From assembly GCF_004123905.1 (NCBI RefSeq), contig NZ_MZXW01000055.1, positions 124,001 to 188,000 on the forward strand: a stretch of 64,000 nucleotides of DNA, in the 5' to 3' direction. Position 1 is the stretch's first letter, and every line of letters begins with the position of its first letter. Shown here piece after piece: positions 1-7,172 of the stretch. The position numbers and the translations under genes were made by a program. The stretch comes from Bradyrhizobium betae. Lineage in GTDB: Bacteria; Pseudomonadota; Alphaproteobacteria; Rhizobiales; Xanthobacteraceae. The notes under the pieces were generated by a model that saw nothing but the letters and a program-made list of their open reading frames with translations, did not search any database and was not told the origin of the DNA.

Positions 1-98
1 CTCTTATGTGATTGTGGAGGTCTGAGCCGGCATTGCCGATTGAGATTCCAACGCAGGTGCGTTATGGCTCTCGCGCTTTCCAGAGGCGGAGATGAGCT

Positions 99-305
99 TT
101 GTCGAAACAGTCCCTGCGTGAAGAGGCCGAGCGCCTGATCCGCGAATCGATGGAAAAGAAGACCATCGTCGTGAAGCAGGGCTCGACCCGTATCGAGGCC
201 GTTTGCGGCAAGTGCGGCGCGCCAAACCGGGTCCAGGCGGAAAAGGGCCAGAGCCGCGTCAAGTTTGCCTGCAAGAATTGCGGGCATCAGCAAGAGACGC
301 TGTAG
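99..305 (+). CDS. small zinc-ribbon protein
   Basis: A 68-residue protein that starts at TTG, with a GAGGCGGA ribosome-binding site just upstream; the nearby ATG at 92 is in another frame. The first 30 residues are charged and probably helical. The rest is a zinc ribbon with Cys pairs C36/C39 (CGKC) and C58/C61 (CKNC) and basic residues between them. The fold suggests binding of nucleic acid or protein, but nothing shows the partner. It stands alone. The call rests on the two CxxC pairs and the clean start; the function is unknown. Confidence 0.75.
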   Translation: MSKQSLREEAERLIRESMEKKTIVVKQGSTRIEAVCGKCGAPNRVQAEKGQSRVKFACKNCGHQQETL

Positions 306-763
306 GTCTCAGCCCGAAGACCGGGCGCACCTCGCGAATGCGGTGACGATTCATTCCGATCGCATCGCGCGTTAACTGCGACGATGTCCGTTGCGCTTGA
401 TGGCCCTGAGGATTGCCGACCCGGCCTTGTGGCCGGATTGCGACGCGCGGACGATGTCGGCGCCGCGTCCGATCCGGCATCAGGCGAGGCGGCGTCACGG
501 CGGAAATGACGGTGGCGTTCGTCAGGGTCGAGCTGACCAGCCGTTGACGGTCGAAGCCGATGAACTTGGTGCCGTAGCGACGGTTGAGCCGCGCGTAGAT
601 CGAGCGCATCAGCAAATCCTCGGATCGCAATCAGAAATCGAAAAAAATCTCGAACGTCCGGGCTGGTCGCGTGGCGGCGTGCCGGCCGGATTGCAAAATT
701 GACGCATCTGGGGATCGACGATAACCTGCAACCTTTGGTCGTGTCGAGGGTGAGGGCCCGGCG
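306..763. other. non-coding gap, possible decayed coding remnant
   Basis: These 458 bases hold no gene I can support. On the minus strand, a short stretch near 500-609 (peptide beginning MRSIYARLNRRYG) looks more protein-like than its surroundings, but the frame soon degrades into Arg-rich shadow sequence. It could be the eroded 5' end of a lost gene. The promoter of the downstream peptidase probably lies in the right-hand part. Confidence 0.4.
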
Positions 764-2458
764 ATGGTATCACGTGCAAGGACGGGTGCCGCGTCGCGGC
801 ATGTTGGCAGCCGGATGCGTCGTCAAGCTGCAACTGCGAAACAGCTGGTCGTCGTGCGGGACAGCGCGCGTGTGCGTCAGAAGGGCGCGAAGCGCCTGAG
901 GGACGCCAGCCCGCAGCAGCGGGTTGACGTGACCCTGACGCTGCGCGGGCCGAAGCTGCCGGACGCGGCAGTTTTCGCGAGGCGCCCGCCGTCGCTGGCA
1001 CAGTTCAGGGCGAAGTGCGGAGCCTCCAGGGCCGATGCCAACAAGGTCTCGCAGGTGTTGCGCAAGTTCGGGCTGAGCATCGATGAGGTCTCGCTCGAGA
1101 CGCGCAGCATGAAGGTGAGTGGCACTGTTGCCCAAATGGAGGAAGCCTTCCATCCCAACCTCGGGATCTACGAAAGTGCGAAGCAAGGCACGTTCCGCGA
1201 TCGCGAGGGCGAGTACGAGGTGCCCGCGGAACTTCAGCCGATCATCACCGCCGTGCTGGGATTTGGCGAACGGCGCGTCGCAGGCAGAAAGCCGTCGAAG
1301 ACGGCTGCAAAGGCGACACATCCTCTCAAGCCGTTCGCGCCGCAGGATATCGAGAATCATTATCGTTTTCCTCAGGGGCGAGGGGCTGGCCAGAGGATCG
1401 CGGTGGCGGAGTTCGGTGGCGGTTATTTTGCCGAAGACCTCGCCGCCTATTGCAAGTTGTTCGGTCGCGATCTGCCGACCGTGAAGCGCATCTCGATCGA
1501 TGCGCCGATCCGGAACCTCGCGCAGATGAATCGCCTGAAGCCCGCCCACCGGCGCGACGAAATCGGCTACACCGGCGAAGTGATGATGGACGTGCAGATT
1601 GTCGCGGGGCTGTGCCCGGAGGCAGAGATCCTGGTCTACTTCGCGAAAGACCATCAGAAGGGCTGGGTCGACCTGCTCAATCAGACCATCAAGGATCGGC
1701 CGGTGGCGCTTTCGATCAGCTGGGGCGCCGCGGAGGATTCCGGCGACTGGTCGAAGGCGGCGCTGAATGCGATCAACGAGCGGCTGCATCTGGCCGCGTT
1801 GCTCGGCATCACCGTTTGCTGCGCTTCGGGGGATGATGGGTCCGGCGACATGCAGACCGACAAGCGCGCGCATGTCGATTTTCCGGGCTCCAGTCCCTAT
1901 TCCCTGGCGGTCGGCGGCACCATGATTCGACACAAGGCCGGCAAGGCCGTCGAACAGACGTGGCGCGTCGGCAAGGGGCGGCGCATCCGTGACGTGGGTG
2001 GCGCGACCGGTGGCGGGGTCAGCTCGATCTTCGCCAAGCCGGGCTGGCAAAAAGTCTCGGTTGCGTCGCTGAACAAGGGGGACTTCAAGGGACGCGTCGT
2101 TCCCGACCTCACCGCGCTGGCCGGTCCACCAATGTACGACTTGATCTTCCAGAGCGAGCGAAGCCCGGGCGGCGGTACCAGCGCTTCGACGCCTGTGCTG
2201 GCCTCATTGATCGCGCGCGTCAACGCGCTGCTGCCGCCCCGCAAGCGCCAGCGCTGGCTCACACCGCTCCTCTACGCCAAGACGTCTCATGGTCTCTCGA
2301 TGGGCCGGCTCGTCTGCCATGACATCACGATCGGCAACAACGTCTCCAACCCGAAGCCGGGTATCGGATTCAACGCCGGCCCTGGATTTGACGCCGTCTC
2401 CGGTTGGGGTGTGCCGATCGGCGCCTCGTTGTTGCTGGCCCTGGGCGGATCCGTCTAG
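764..2458 (+). CDS. S53 family (sedolisin/kumamolisin-type) serine-carboxyl peptidase
   Basis: A 564-residue peptidase of family S53, which normally cleaves proteins at acidic pH after removing its own prodomain. A pro-kumamolisin activation domain occupies about residues 52-170 (VTLTLRGPKLP onward), followed by a linker and the catalytic domain from about 190. The Ser-Glu-Asp triad is visible: E272 and D276 in GEVMMD, the oxyanion Asp D357 in SGDDG, and S473 in GGTSAST. The C-terminal calcium site is also kept (D520-I521, then GPGFD ending at D543). There is no obvious Sec signal; the basic N-terminus (MVSRARTGAA) is not a signal peptide, so either the start is wrong (ATG at 815 is an alternative) or export is unconventional. 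Its stop codon overlaps that of the convergent SDR gene. Confidence 0.9.
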   Translation: MVSRARTGAASRHVGSRMRRQAATAKQLVVVRDSARVRQKGAKRLRDASPQQRVDVTLTLRGPKLPDAAVFARRPPSLAQFRAKCGASRADANKVSQVLRKFGLSIDEVSLETRSMKVSGTVAQMEEAFHPNLGIYESAKQGTFRDREGEYEVPAELQPIITAVLGFGERRVAGRKPSKTAAKATHPLKPFAPQDIENHYRFPQGRGAGQRIAVAEFGGGYFAEDLAAYCKLFGRDLPTVKRISIDAPIRNLAQMNRLKPAHRRDEIGYTGEVMMDVQIVAGLCPEAEILVYFAKDHQKGWVDLLNQTIKDRPVALSISWGAAEDSGDWSKAALNAINERLHLAALLGITVCCASGDDGSGDMQTDKRAHVDFPGSSPYSLAVGGTMIRHKAGKAVEQTWRVGKGRRIRDVGGATGGGVSSIFAKPGWQKVSVASLNKGDFKGRVVPDLTALAGPPMYDLIFQSERSPGGGTSASTPVLASLIARVNALLPPRKRQRWLTPLLYAKTSHGLSMGRLVCHDITIGNNVSNPKPGIGFNAGPGFDAVSGWGVPIGASLLLALGGSV

Positions 2459-3300
2459 TCCTGCTTCACGAACTTTGCGAACGCATCCGCATGGTCCGGG
2501 TGCCAGCGCGACAGCGGCGGGCGGTTTTCGACGATGTCGCCGGCGGCCCACAGCATCCGCTTCTCGTCGAGCGCGCGGGGCACGTCGTTGTCCGGGCACA
2601 GGATGTAGAAATCGCCGGCTTTCAGCCGCGCCAGCATGAAGTCCACGGTCTGCTCCGGCGTCCAGGCGCCGGCCGGCTTCTCGGTGCGGCCCTTTGCGGT
2701 GAGCCCGGTGAAAACAAAGCCGGGGATCAAGAGATGCGCGCTGATGTGGCAATCCCTGGTGTTGCGCAGCTCGTGCTGGAGCGCTTCCGTAAACGCCTTC
2801 ACGCCGGCCTTCGAGACATTGTAGGCGGGATCGCCCGGCGGCGTGGTGATGCCCTGCTTGGAGCCGGTGTTGATGATGAGGCCGCACTTGCCGCGCGCGA
2901 TCATGCCGGGCGCGAAGATTCGCGAGCCATTGATGATGCCCCACATGTTGACGGCGATGATGCGCTGCCAATTGTCGGGTTCGCCGAACAGCGTGCTGCC
3001 CGGCTGGATGCCGGCATTGTTCATGAGCAGGTCGGTGCCGCCGAAATGCGCGCCCACCGCGCGTTCCAGTTCCTTGACGCTCTCCGCCTTGCCGACATCG
3101 ACGGCGAAGGTCATCACATGTGTGGCAGAGGCGACGGATGACAGTTTTGTTGCGGCCTCCGCCAGTCGCGCCTCATCGACATCGGCGATGCACACCTTCA
3201 TGCCGGCGCGCGCGAAGGCTGCGGCGGCGGCAAATCCGATGCCGGACGCGCCACCCGTGATCACGGCAACATTGTCCTTGACGATGGCGGGGTGCGGCAT
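2455..3300 (-). CDS. SDR family NAD(P)-dependent oxidoreductase
   Basis: A 281-residue classical short-chain dehydrogenase. The start chosen is the ATG at 3300 (MPHPAIVKD); the frame is open further upstream but without support. The nucleotide-binding TGGASGIG is at 15-22, NNAG at 94-97, and the catalytic residues are S147, Y160 and K164. The acidic residue after beta-2 (IADVDE) favours NAD over NADP. The C-terminal part is longer than the 250-residue standard. The substrate cannot be read from the sequence. The aldehyde dehydrogenase gene lies divergently, with its start about 190 bp away, so the two could share an alcohol/aldehyde oxidation route; that is inference only. Confidence 0.9.
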   Translation of the reverse strand: MPHPAIVKDNVAVITGGASGIGFAAAAAFARAGMKVCIADVDEARLAEAATKLSSVASATHVMTFAVDVGKAESVKELERAVGAHFGGTDLLMNNAGIQPGSTLFGEPDNWQRIIAVNMWGIINGSRIFAPGMIARGKCGLIINTGSKQGITTPPGDPAYNVSKAGVKAFTEALQHELRNTRDCHISAHLLIPGFVFTGLTAKGRTEKPAGAWTPEQTVDFMLARLKAGDFYILCPDNDVPRALDEKRMLWAAGDIVENRPPLSRWHPDHADAFAKFVKQD

Positions 3301-3485
3301 GGTTCGTCTCCGGGCAGGGGGCTTGGTCGAGCTATAACATGGCACTCGCGCGACCCTGCACAAGTCGGCATGGGTGGTCTTCGTTCCACGCCGCCTTTAC
3401 GCCTCTCCGGCACCGCTGTATTCTATTCCACCTAACGATCCCGCCCAGATCGAACCCAATCAATCACCTGACAGGGAGTGCAGCC

Positions 3486-4982
3486 ATGGCTGTGTCGCAG
3501 GCTATTCCGATCACGCGCCATCCGTTCGCCAACGGGTCCTACAAGCAGATGCTGATCGACGGGAAATGGGTCGACGCCGCCTCCGGCAAGCGCTTCGAGA
3601 CCCATAACCCCGCCACCGGCGAATTGCTCGCCACCGTCGCCGAGGGCGACAAGGAAGATATCGACCGCGCGGTTGCAGCCGCCCGCCGCGCCTTTGAGGG
3701 ACCCTGGAGCAAGGTCAAGCCGTTCGAGCGGCAGAACCTGCTCCTGAAGCTCGCCGATCTCGTCGAGAAGAATTTCGACGAATTGTCGCAGCTCGATACG
3801 CTCGACATGGGTGCGCCGCTCAGCCGCACCCGCGCCTATCGCCTGCGTGCCGTCGGCATGCTGCGCTATTACGCCGGCCAGACCACCGCGATCCATGGCG
3901 AGACCATCGAGAACTCGCTGCCCGGCGAAATCTTTTCCTACACGCTGAAGGAGCCGGTCGGCGTCGTCGGCGCCATCATTCCCTGGAACGGCCCGCTCAC
4001 CGCGACGCTCTGGAAGATCGGTCCCGCCATTGCGACTGGCTGCACCGTGGTGCTCAAGCCGGCCGAAGAGGCGCCGCTGACCTCGCTGCGCATCGCCGAA
4101 CTCGCGATGGAAGCTGGCATTCCGCCCGGCGTCGTCAACGTCGTGCCCGGCTATGGCGAGACCGCGGGTGCTGCGCTCGCCTCGCATCACGACGTCGACA
4201 AGGTCGCCTTCACCGGCTCGCACGTCACGGGCCAGTCGATCATCCGGGCGTCGGCCGGCAACCTCAAGCGCGTCTCGCTCGAGCTCGGCGGCAAGTCGCC
4301 GGACATCGTGTTCGCGGATGCTGATCTCGATGCCGCAGTCCCCGGTGCCGCGATGGCGGTGTTCGCCAATTCCGGGCAGATCTGTAGCGCCGGCACGCGC
4401 CTGTTCGTCGAGCAGTCGATCTACGAAGAGTTCGTCGGCCGCGTCGCCGAGTTCGGCAAGAAGCTGCAAGTCGGCAACGGTCTCGATCCCAACACCCAGA
4501 TCGGTCCGCTCGTCTCCGAGCAGCAACTCGAGCGGGTCACCAGCTATCTCGACATCGGCCAGAAGGAAGGCGCGAAGGCGCTCGCCGGTGGCGGGCGTGT
4601 CACCGAAGGCGCGCTGTCAAAAGGCTTCTTCGTCTCGCCGACGGTATTCGCGGGTGTCCAGGACAACATGCGCATCGCACAGGAGGAGATTTTTGGTCCC
4701 GTCATCTCCGCGATCGCGTTCAAGGACATGGACGAGCTCGTCAAGCGCGCCAACAACACCACCTTCGGCCTCGGCTCGGGCCTATGGACGCGCGACGTCA
4801 GCAAGGCGCATGCGGTTGCGAAGCGCCTGCGCGCCGGCTCGGTGTGGGTCAATTGCTATCAGGCGATGGACCCGGCCGTGCCGTTCGGCGGCTACAAGAT
4901 GAGCGGCTATGGCCGCGAGTCCGGCAAGCAGCACGTCGAGGAATATCTCAACGTGAAGGCCGTCTGGATCAAGACGGCGTAA
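3486..4982 (+). CDS. NAD(P)-dependent aldehyde dehydrogenase
   Basis: A 498-residue aldehyde dehydrogenase oxidising an aldehyde to the acid. Start is the ATG at 3486, after a GGGAG site; the longer upstream frame is not needed. Diagnostic residues are N168 in IPWNGP, the cofactor loop FTGS at 242-245, general base E266 in LELGGK, and nucleophile C300 in NSGQICSAG. Length and motifs fit the betaine-aldehyde/phenylacetaldehyde dehydrogenase branch; the substrate is not determined. The C-terminal segment ending VKAVWIKTA is typical. Two hairpins directly after the stop look like terminators. An aldehyde produced by the decarboxylase encoded at 7173-8834 is one conceivable substrate. Confidence 0.93.
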   Translation: MAVSQAIPITRHPFANGSYKQMLIDGKWVDAASGKRFETHNPATGELLATVAEGDKEDIDRAVAAARRAFEGPWSKVKPFERQNLLLKLADLVEKNFDELSQLDTLDMGAPLSRTRAYRLRAVGMLRYYAGQTTAIHGETIENSLPGEIFSYTLKEPVGVVGAIIPWNGPLTATLWKIGPAIATGCTVVLKPAEEAPLTSLRIAELAMEAGIPPGVVNVVPGYGETAGAALASHHDVDKVAFTGSHVTGQSIIRASAGNLKRVSLELGGKSPDIVFADADLDAAVPGAAMAVFANSGQICSAGTRLFVEQSIYEEFVGRVAEFGKKLQVGNGLDPNTQIGPLVSEQQLERVTSYLDIGQKEGAKALAGGGRVTEGALSKGFFVSPTVFAGVQDNMRIAQEEIFGPVISAIAFKDMDELVKRANNTTFGLGSGLWTRDVSKAHAVAKRLRAGSVWVNCYQAMDPAVPFGGYKMSGYGRESGKQHVEEYLNVKAVWIKTA

Positions 4983-4992
4983 TAGCTGTTCT

Positions 4993-5058
4993 CTCCCACG
5001 TTCCGTGGGAGGGAATATCTGTTTTTGCAGGGGCGGCACCTTTTCCGGTGGCCGCCCC
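4993..5058 (+). terminator. double hairpin after aldehyde dehydrogenase gene
   Basis: Two inverted repeats follow the stop codon: CTCCCAC (4993-4999) with GTGGGAG (5005-5011), then GGGGCGGCACC (5030-5040) with GGTGGCCGCCCC (5047-5058). A short T run lies between them. They probably end the upstream transcript before the OYE gene starts at 5102. Confidence 0.6.
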
Positions 5059-5101
5059 TCGCTATATGATCCGCATCCTTCCATAGCCAGTCGGTGTCAG
5101 C

Positions 5102-6229
5102 ATGAAATTCGAGGCGTTGTTCAAACCGTTGCAGGTCGGTCCGTACAAGCTCGCGCATCGCGTCGCGCTGGCGCCGTTGACGCGCATGCGAGCCGAGCGC
5201 GAGAGCTTTTCGCCGCGGCCGCTCAACGCCGAATATTACGGCCAGCGCGCGACGAAGGGAGGCCTGCTGATCGCCGAGGCTTCACCTGTGCTCTCGCACG
5301 GCCGCGGCAATCCGGCGACGCCCGGCATCTATTCGGAGTCGCAGATTGCGGGCTGGCGCAAGGTGACGGATGCGGTGCACGCCAAGGGCGGCATCATCTT
5401 TCTCCAGCTCTGGCATGTCGGCCGTGTCTCGCATTCGTCCTACCACGGTGGTCAGCCGCCGGTGTCGGCCTCGGCGATCCCGATCAAGGCCGAAGGAATG
5501 AAGGCGATGATGGCCGACGGCAAGATCGGCGACTACGAGACGCCGCGCGCGCTGGAGACCGATGAGGTCAAGGGTGTGGTCGAGGCCTTCAGGCAGGGTG
5601 CGAAGAACGCGCTTGCCGCCGGCTTCGATGGCGTCGAGATCCACGGCGCCAACGGCTATCTGCTCGAGCAGTTCTTGCAGTCGCGCAGCAACCAGCGCAC
5701 CGATCAATATGGCGGATCGATCGAGAACCGCGCGCGACTTCTGCTCGAGGTCACGCAGGCCGCGATCGACGTCTGGGGCGCCAATCGCGTCGGCGTGCGG
5801 CTGTCGCCGCACGGCATCGCCAACGGTTCCGGCGAGCCCGATCCGATGCCGCTCTACACCCACGTGGTGAAGGCGCTCGACAAGCTCGGCCTTGCCTATC
5901 TGCATTTCATCGAGCCGCGCTCCAGCGGCGCCGGCCGCGCCGATGTCCATTGGGAGAACGTGCCCTCGGCCATGGTGCTGTTCCGCCCGCTCTACAGCGG
6001 CGTGCTGATGACCGCCGGTGGCTTCACCGGCGAGACCGCGAATGCGGCGATCGCCGACGGCCACGCCGACATCATCGCCTTCGGCCGCATTTTCATCTCC
6101 AACCCCGATCTGCCGCGGCGCCTTGAGCATGATTACCCGATCACGCCGTACAACCGCGCGACGTTCTACGGCGGCGAGGAGAAGGGGTATACGGATTATC
6201 CTGTTTATGAGGAGCTGACGCCCGCGTAG
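5102..6229 (+). CDS. nemA: Old Yellow Enzyme family alkene reductase
   Basis: A 375-residue FMN-dependent ene-reductase of the OYE / N-ethylmaleimide reductase type, reducing activated C=C bonds of enones, maleimides or nitro compounds with NAD(P)H. The substrate-binding His/Asn pair is H181/N184 in the signature HGANGY, with Y186 as proton donor. The FMN-contact regions LAPLTRMRA (N-terminal) and FGRIFISNPDLPRRL (C-terminal) are intact, and Q102-W104-H105 forms the usual strand-3 motif. The start ATG follows a weak ribosome-binding site. It is cytosolic and monocistronic, between two hairpin-rich gaps. The symbol refers to the family, not a proven substrate. Confidence 0.92.
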   Translation: MKFEALFKPLQVGPYKLAHRVALAPLTRMRAERESFSPRPLNAEYYGQRATKGGLLIAEASPVLSHGRGNPATPGIYSESQIAGWRKVTDAVHAKGGIIFLQLWHVGRVSHSSYHGGQPPVSASAIPIKAEGMKAMMADGKIGDYETPRALETDEVKGVVEAFRQGAKNALAAGFDGVEIHGANGYLLEQFLQSRSNQRTDQYGGSIENRARLLLEVTQAAIDVWGANRVGVRLSPHGIANGSGEPDPMPLYTHVVKALDKLGLAYLHFIEPRSSGAGRADVHWENVPSAMVLFRPLYSGVLMTAGGFTGETANAAIADGHADIIAFGRIFISNPDLPRRLEHDYPITPYNRATFYGGEEKGYTDYPVYEELTPA

Positions 6230-6239
6230 GTACTCGTAA

Positions 6240-6265
6240 CCCGGATGTCGCTTCGCTCATCCGGG
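6240..6265. repeat. short palindrome after OYE gene
   Basis: CCCGGATG (6240-6247) pairs perfectly with CATCCGGG (6258-6265) around a TCGCTTCGCT loop, 10 bp after the OYE stop. It has the form of a dispersed intergenic palindrome and may double as a terminator. Confidence 0.5.
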
Positions 6266-6305
6266 CTACGGGGCTATTGTGTTGCTCCGATCGCACCACA
6301 AACTC

Positions 6306-6385
6306 CGTCATTGCGAGCGTAGCGAAGCAATCCAGACTGTCTCCGCGGAAAGATTCTGGATTGCTTCGCTGCGCTCGCAATGACG
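6306..6385. repeat. dispersed palindromic element with 30-bp arms
   Basis: The left arm (6306-6335) begins CGTCATTGCGAGCG, and the right arm (6356-6385) is its reverse complement with one mismatch in 30. The loop is 20 bp. The same arm recurs at 21175-21204, and shorter forms occur at 8849-8862 and 54511-54550. It sits between genes and encodes nothing. Confidence 0.85.
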
Positions 6386-6401
6386 ACGGAGAGAACCCCC
6401 C

Positions 6402-6905
6402 ATGGCCAAAGCCGCAGCCGCCGCAGGTATCGCCACCGGCCAATGCCTCTGCGGCAAAATCACCTTCGAGATCGACATCCCTGCGCGCTGGGCCTGGCAC
6501 GATCATTCTGCCAGTAGCCGCCGCGCCCACGGCGCGGCCTACGCGACCTATGTCGGCAGCTGGAAGAAGCGCTTTCGCATCACCTCCGGGAAGACCGCGC
6601 TGACCCGCTACGAGGACAAGGCCACCAAGACCGCGCGCAGCTTCTGCTCGCATTGCGGCACGCCGATCGCCTATGAGCGCCCGCGCGGCCCGCACATGGT
6701 CAACATTCCCCGCGCACTGTTCAGGGAGCGCACCGGCCGCCAGCCGCTCTATCACATCGCGATCGAGGAGCTGCAGGAATGGGCCTATACCGGCGAGCCC
6801 CTGGTGCCGCTGAAGGGCTTTCCGGGCGTGGTCTGGCAGCGCTCGAAAAAGAAGAAGCGTGCTAGCGGCGAGGATCCGTTCGAACTGGGGCGGGAGGAGA
6901 TGTAG
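6402..6905 (+). CDS. GFA/CENP-V fold protein lacking the catalytic zinc cysteines
   Basis: A 167-residue protein with the fold of glutathione-dependent formaldehyde-activating enzyme. The structural zinc site is complete: C15 and C17 (CLC) with C82 and C85 (CSHC). The second, catalytic zinc site, normally CHCxxCR, reads DHSASSR here (D34, S36, S39), so all three cysteines are replaced. The remainder (AHGAAYATYVGSW, WAYTGEPL) follows the family. It is therefore unlikely to bind glutathione/formaldehyde in the classical way. It is flanked by palindromic repeats on both sides and forms no operon. The change looks like a defined subfamily rather than decay, because the frame and the rest of the fold are intact. 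Confidence 0.85.
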   Translation: MAKAAAAAGIATGQCLCGKITFEIDIPARWAWHDHSASSRRAHGAAYATYVGSWKKRFRITSGKTALTRYEDKATKTARSFCSHCGTPIAYERPRGPHMVNIPRALFRERTGRQPLYHIAIEELQEWAYTGEPLVPLKGFPGVVWQRSKKKKRASGEDPFELGREEM

Positions 6906-6927
6906 CCCCAGTTGCTCACTCCGCTCG

Positions 6928-7056
6928 TGCCCCGGACGCAGCGCAGCGCCTCTTCGGCGGTGCGCTGCAGAGCCGGGGCCCATGCATCAGCGGGCTCGGC
7001 GAAAATTGGGTCCCGGCTCTGCGTCGCACCGCTACACGCTGCGCCGCGTCCGGGAC
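6928..7056. repeat. large intergenic inverted repeat
   Basis: The ends pair imperfectly: GTGCCCCGGACGC on the left, GCGTCCGGGAC on the right. Inner arms around GAGCCGGGGCCCATG and TGGGTCCCGGCTC also pair. It fills the gap between the GFA-like gene and the ThDP enzyme gene and holds no gene. Confidence 0.55.
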
Positions 7057-7172
7057 GCGAGAGCGGGGTCTGCCGCGCAACGCAGCCATGACTGCGCTTC
7101 CTTGCGCGCCTCACAAAACTTCGGCCATCATGTGATCCGTCCTTGCGGCAACGCCCGCTCCCTGGAGGAAAC

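Noticed and set aside
500..609. Minus-strand peptide MRSIYARLNRRYG as a real gene
   Set aside because: The protein-like part is under 40 residues and soon degrades; no domain or ribosome-binding site supports it. Noted only as a possible remnant.
770..2050. Minus-strand frame of 426 residues
   Set aside because: Shadow of the S53 peptidase gene, which has all catalytic residues.
6306..6385. CRISPR-like repeat
   Set aside because: The two arms are inverted, not direct, and copies are scattered singly; there are no regular spacers and no cas genes.
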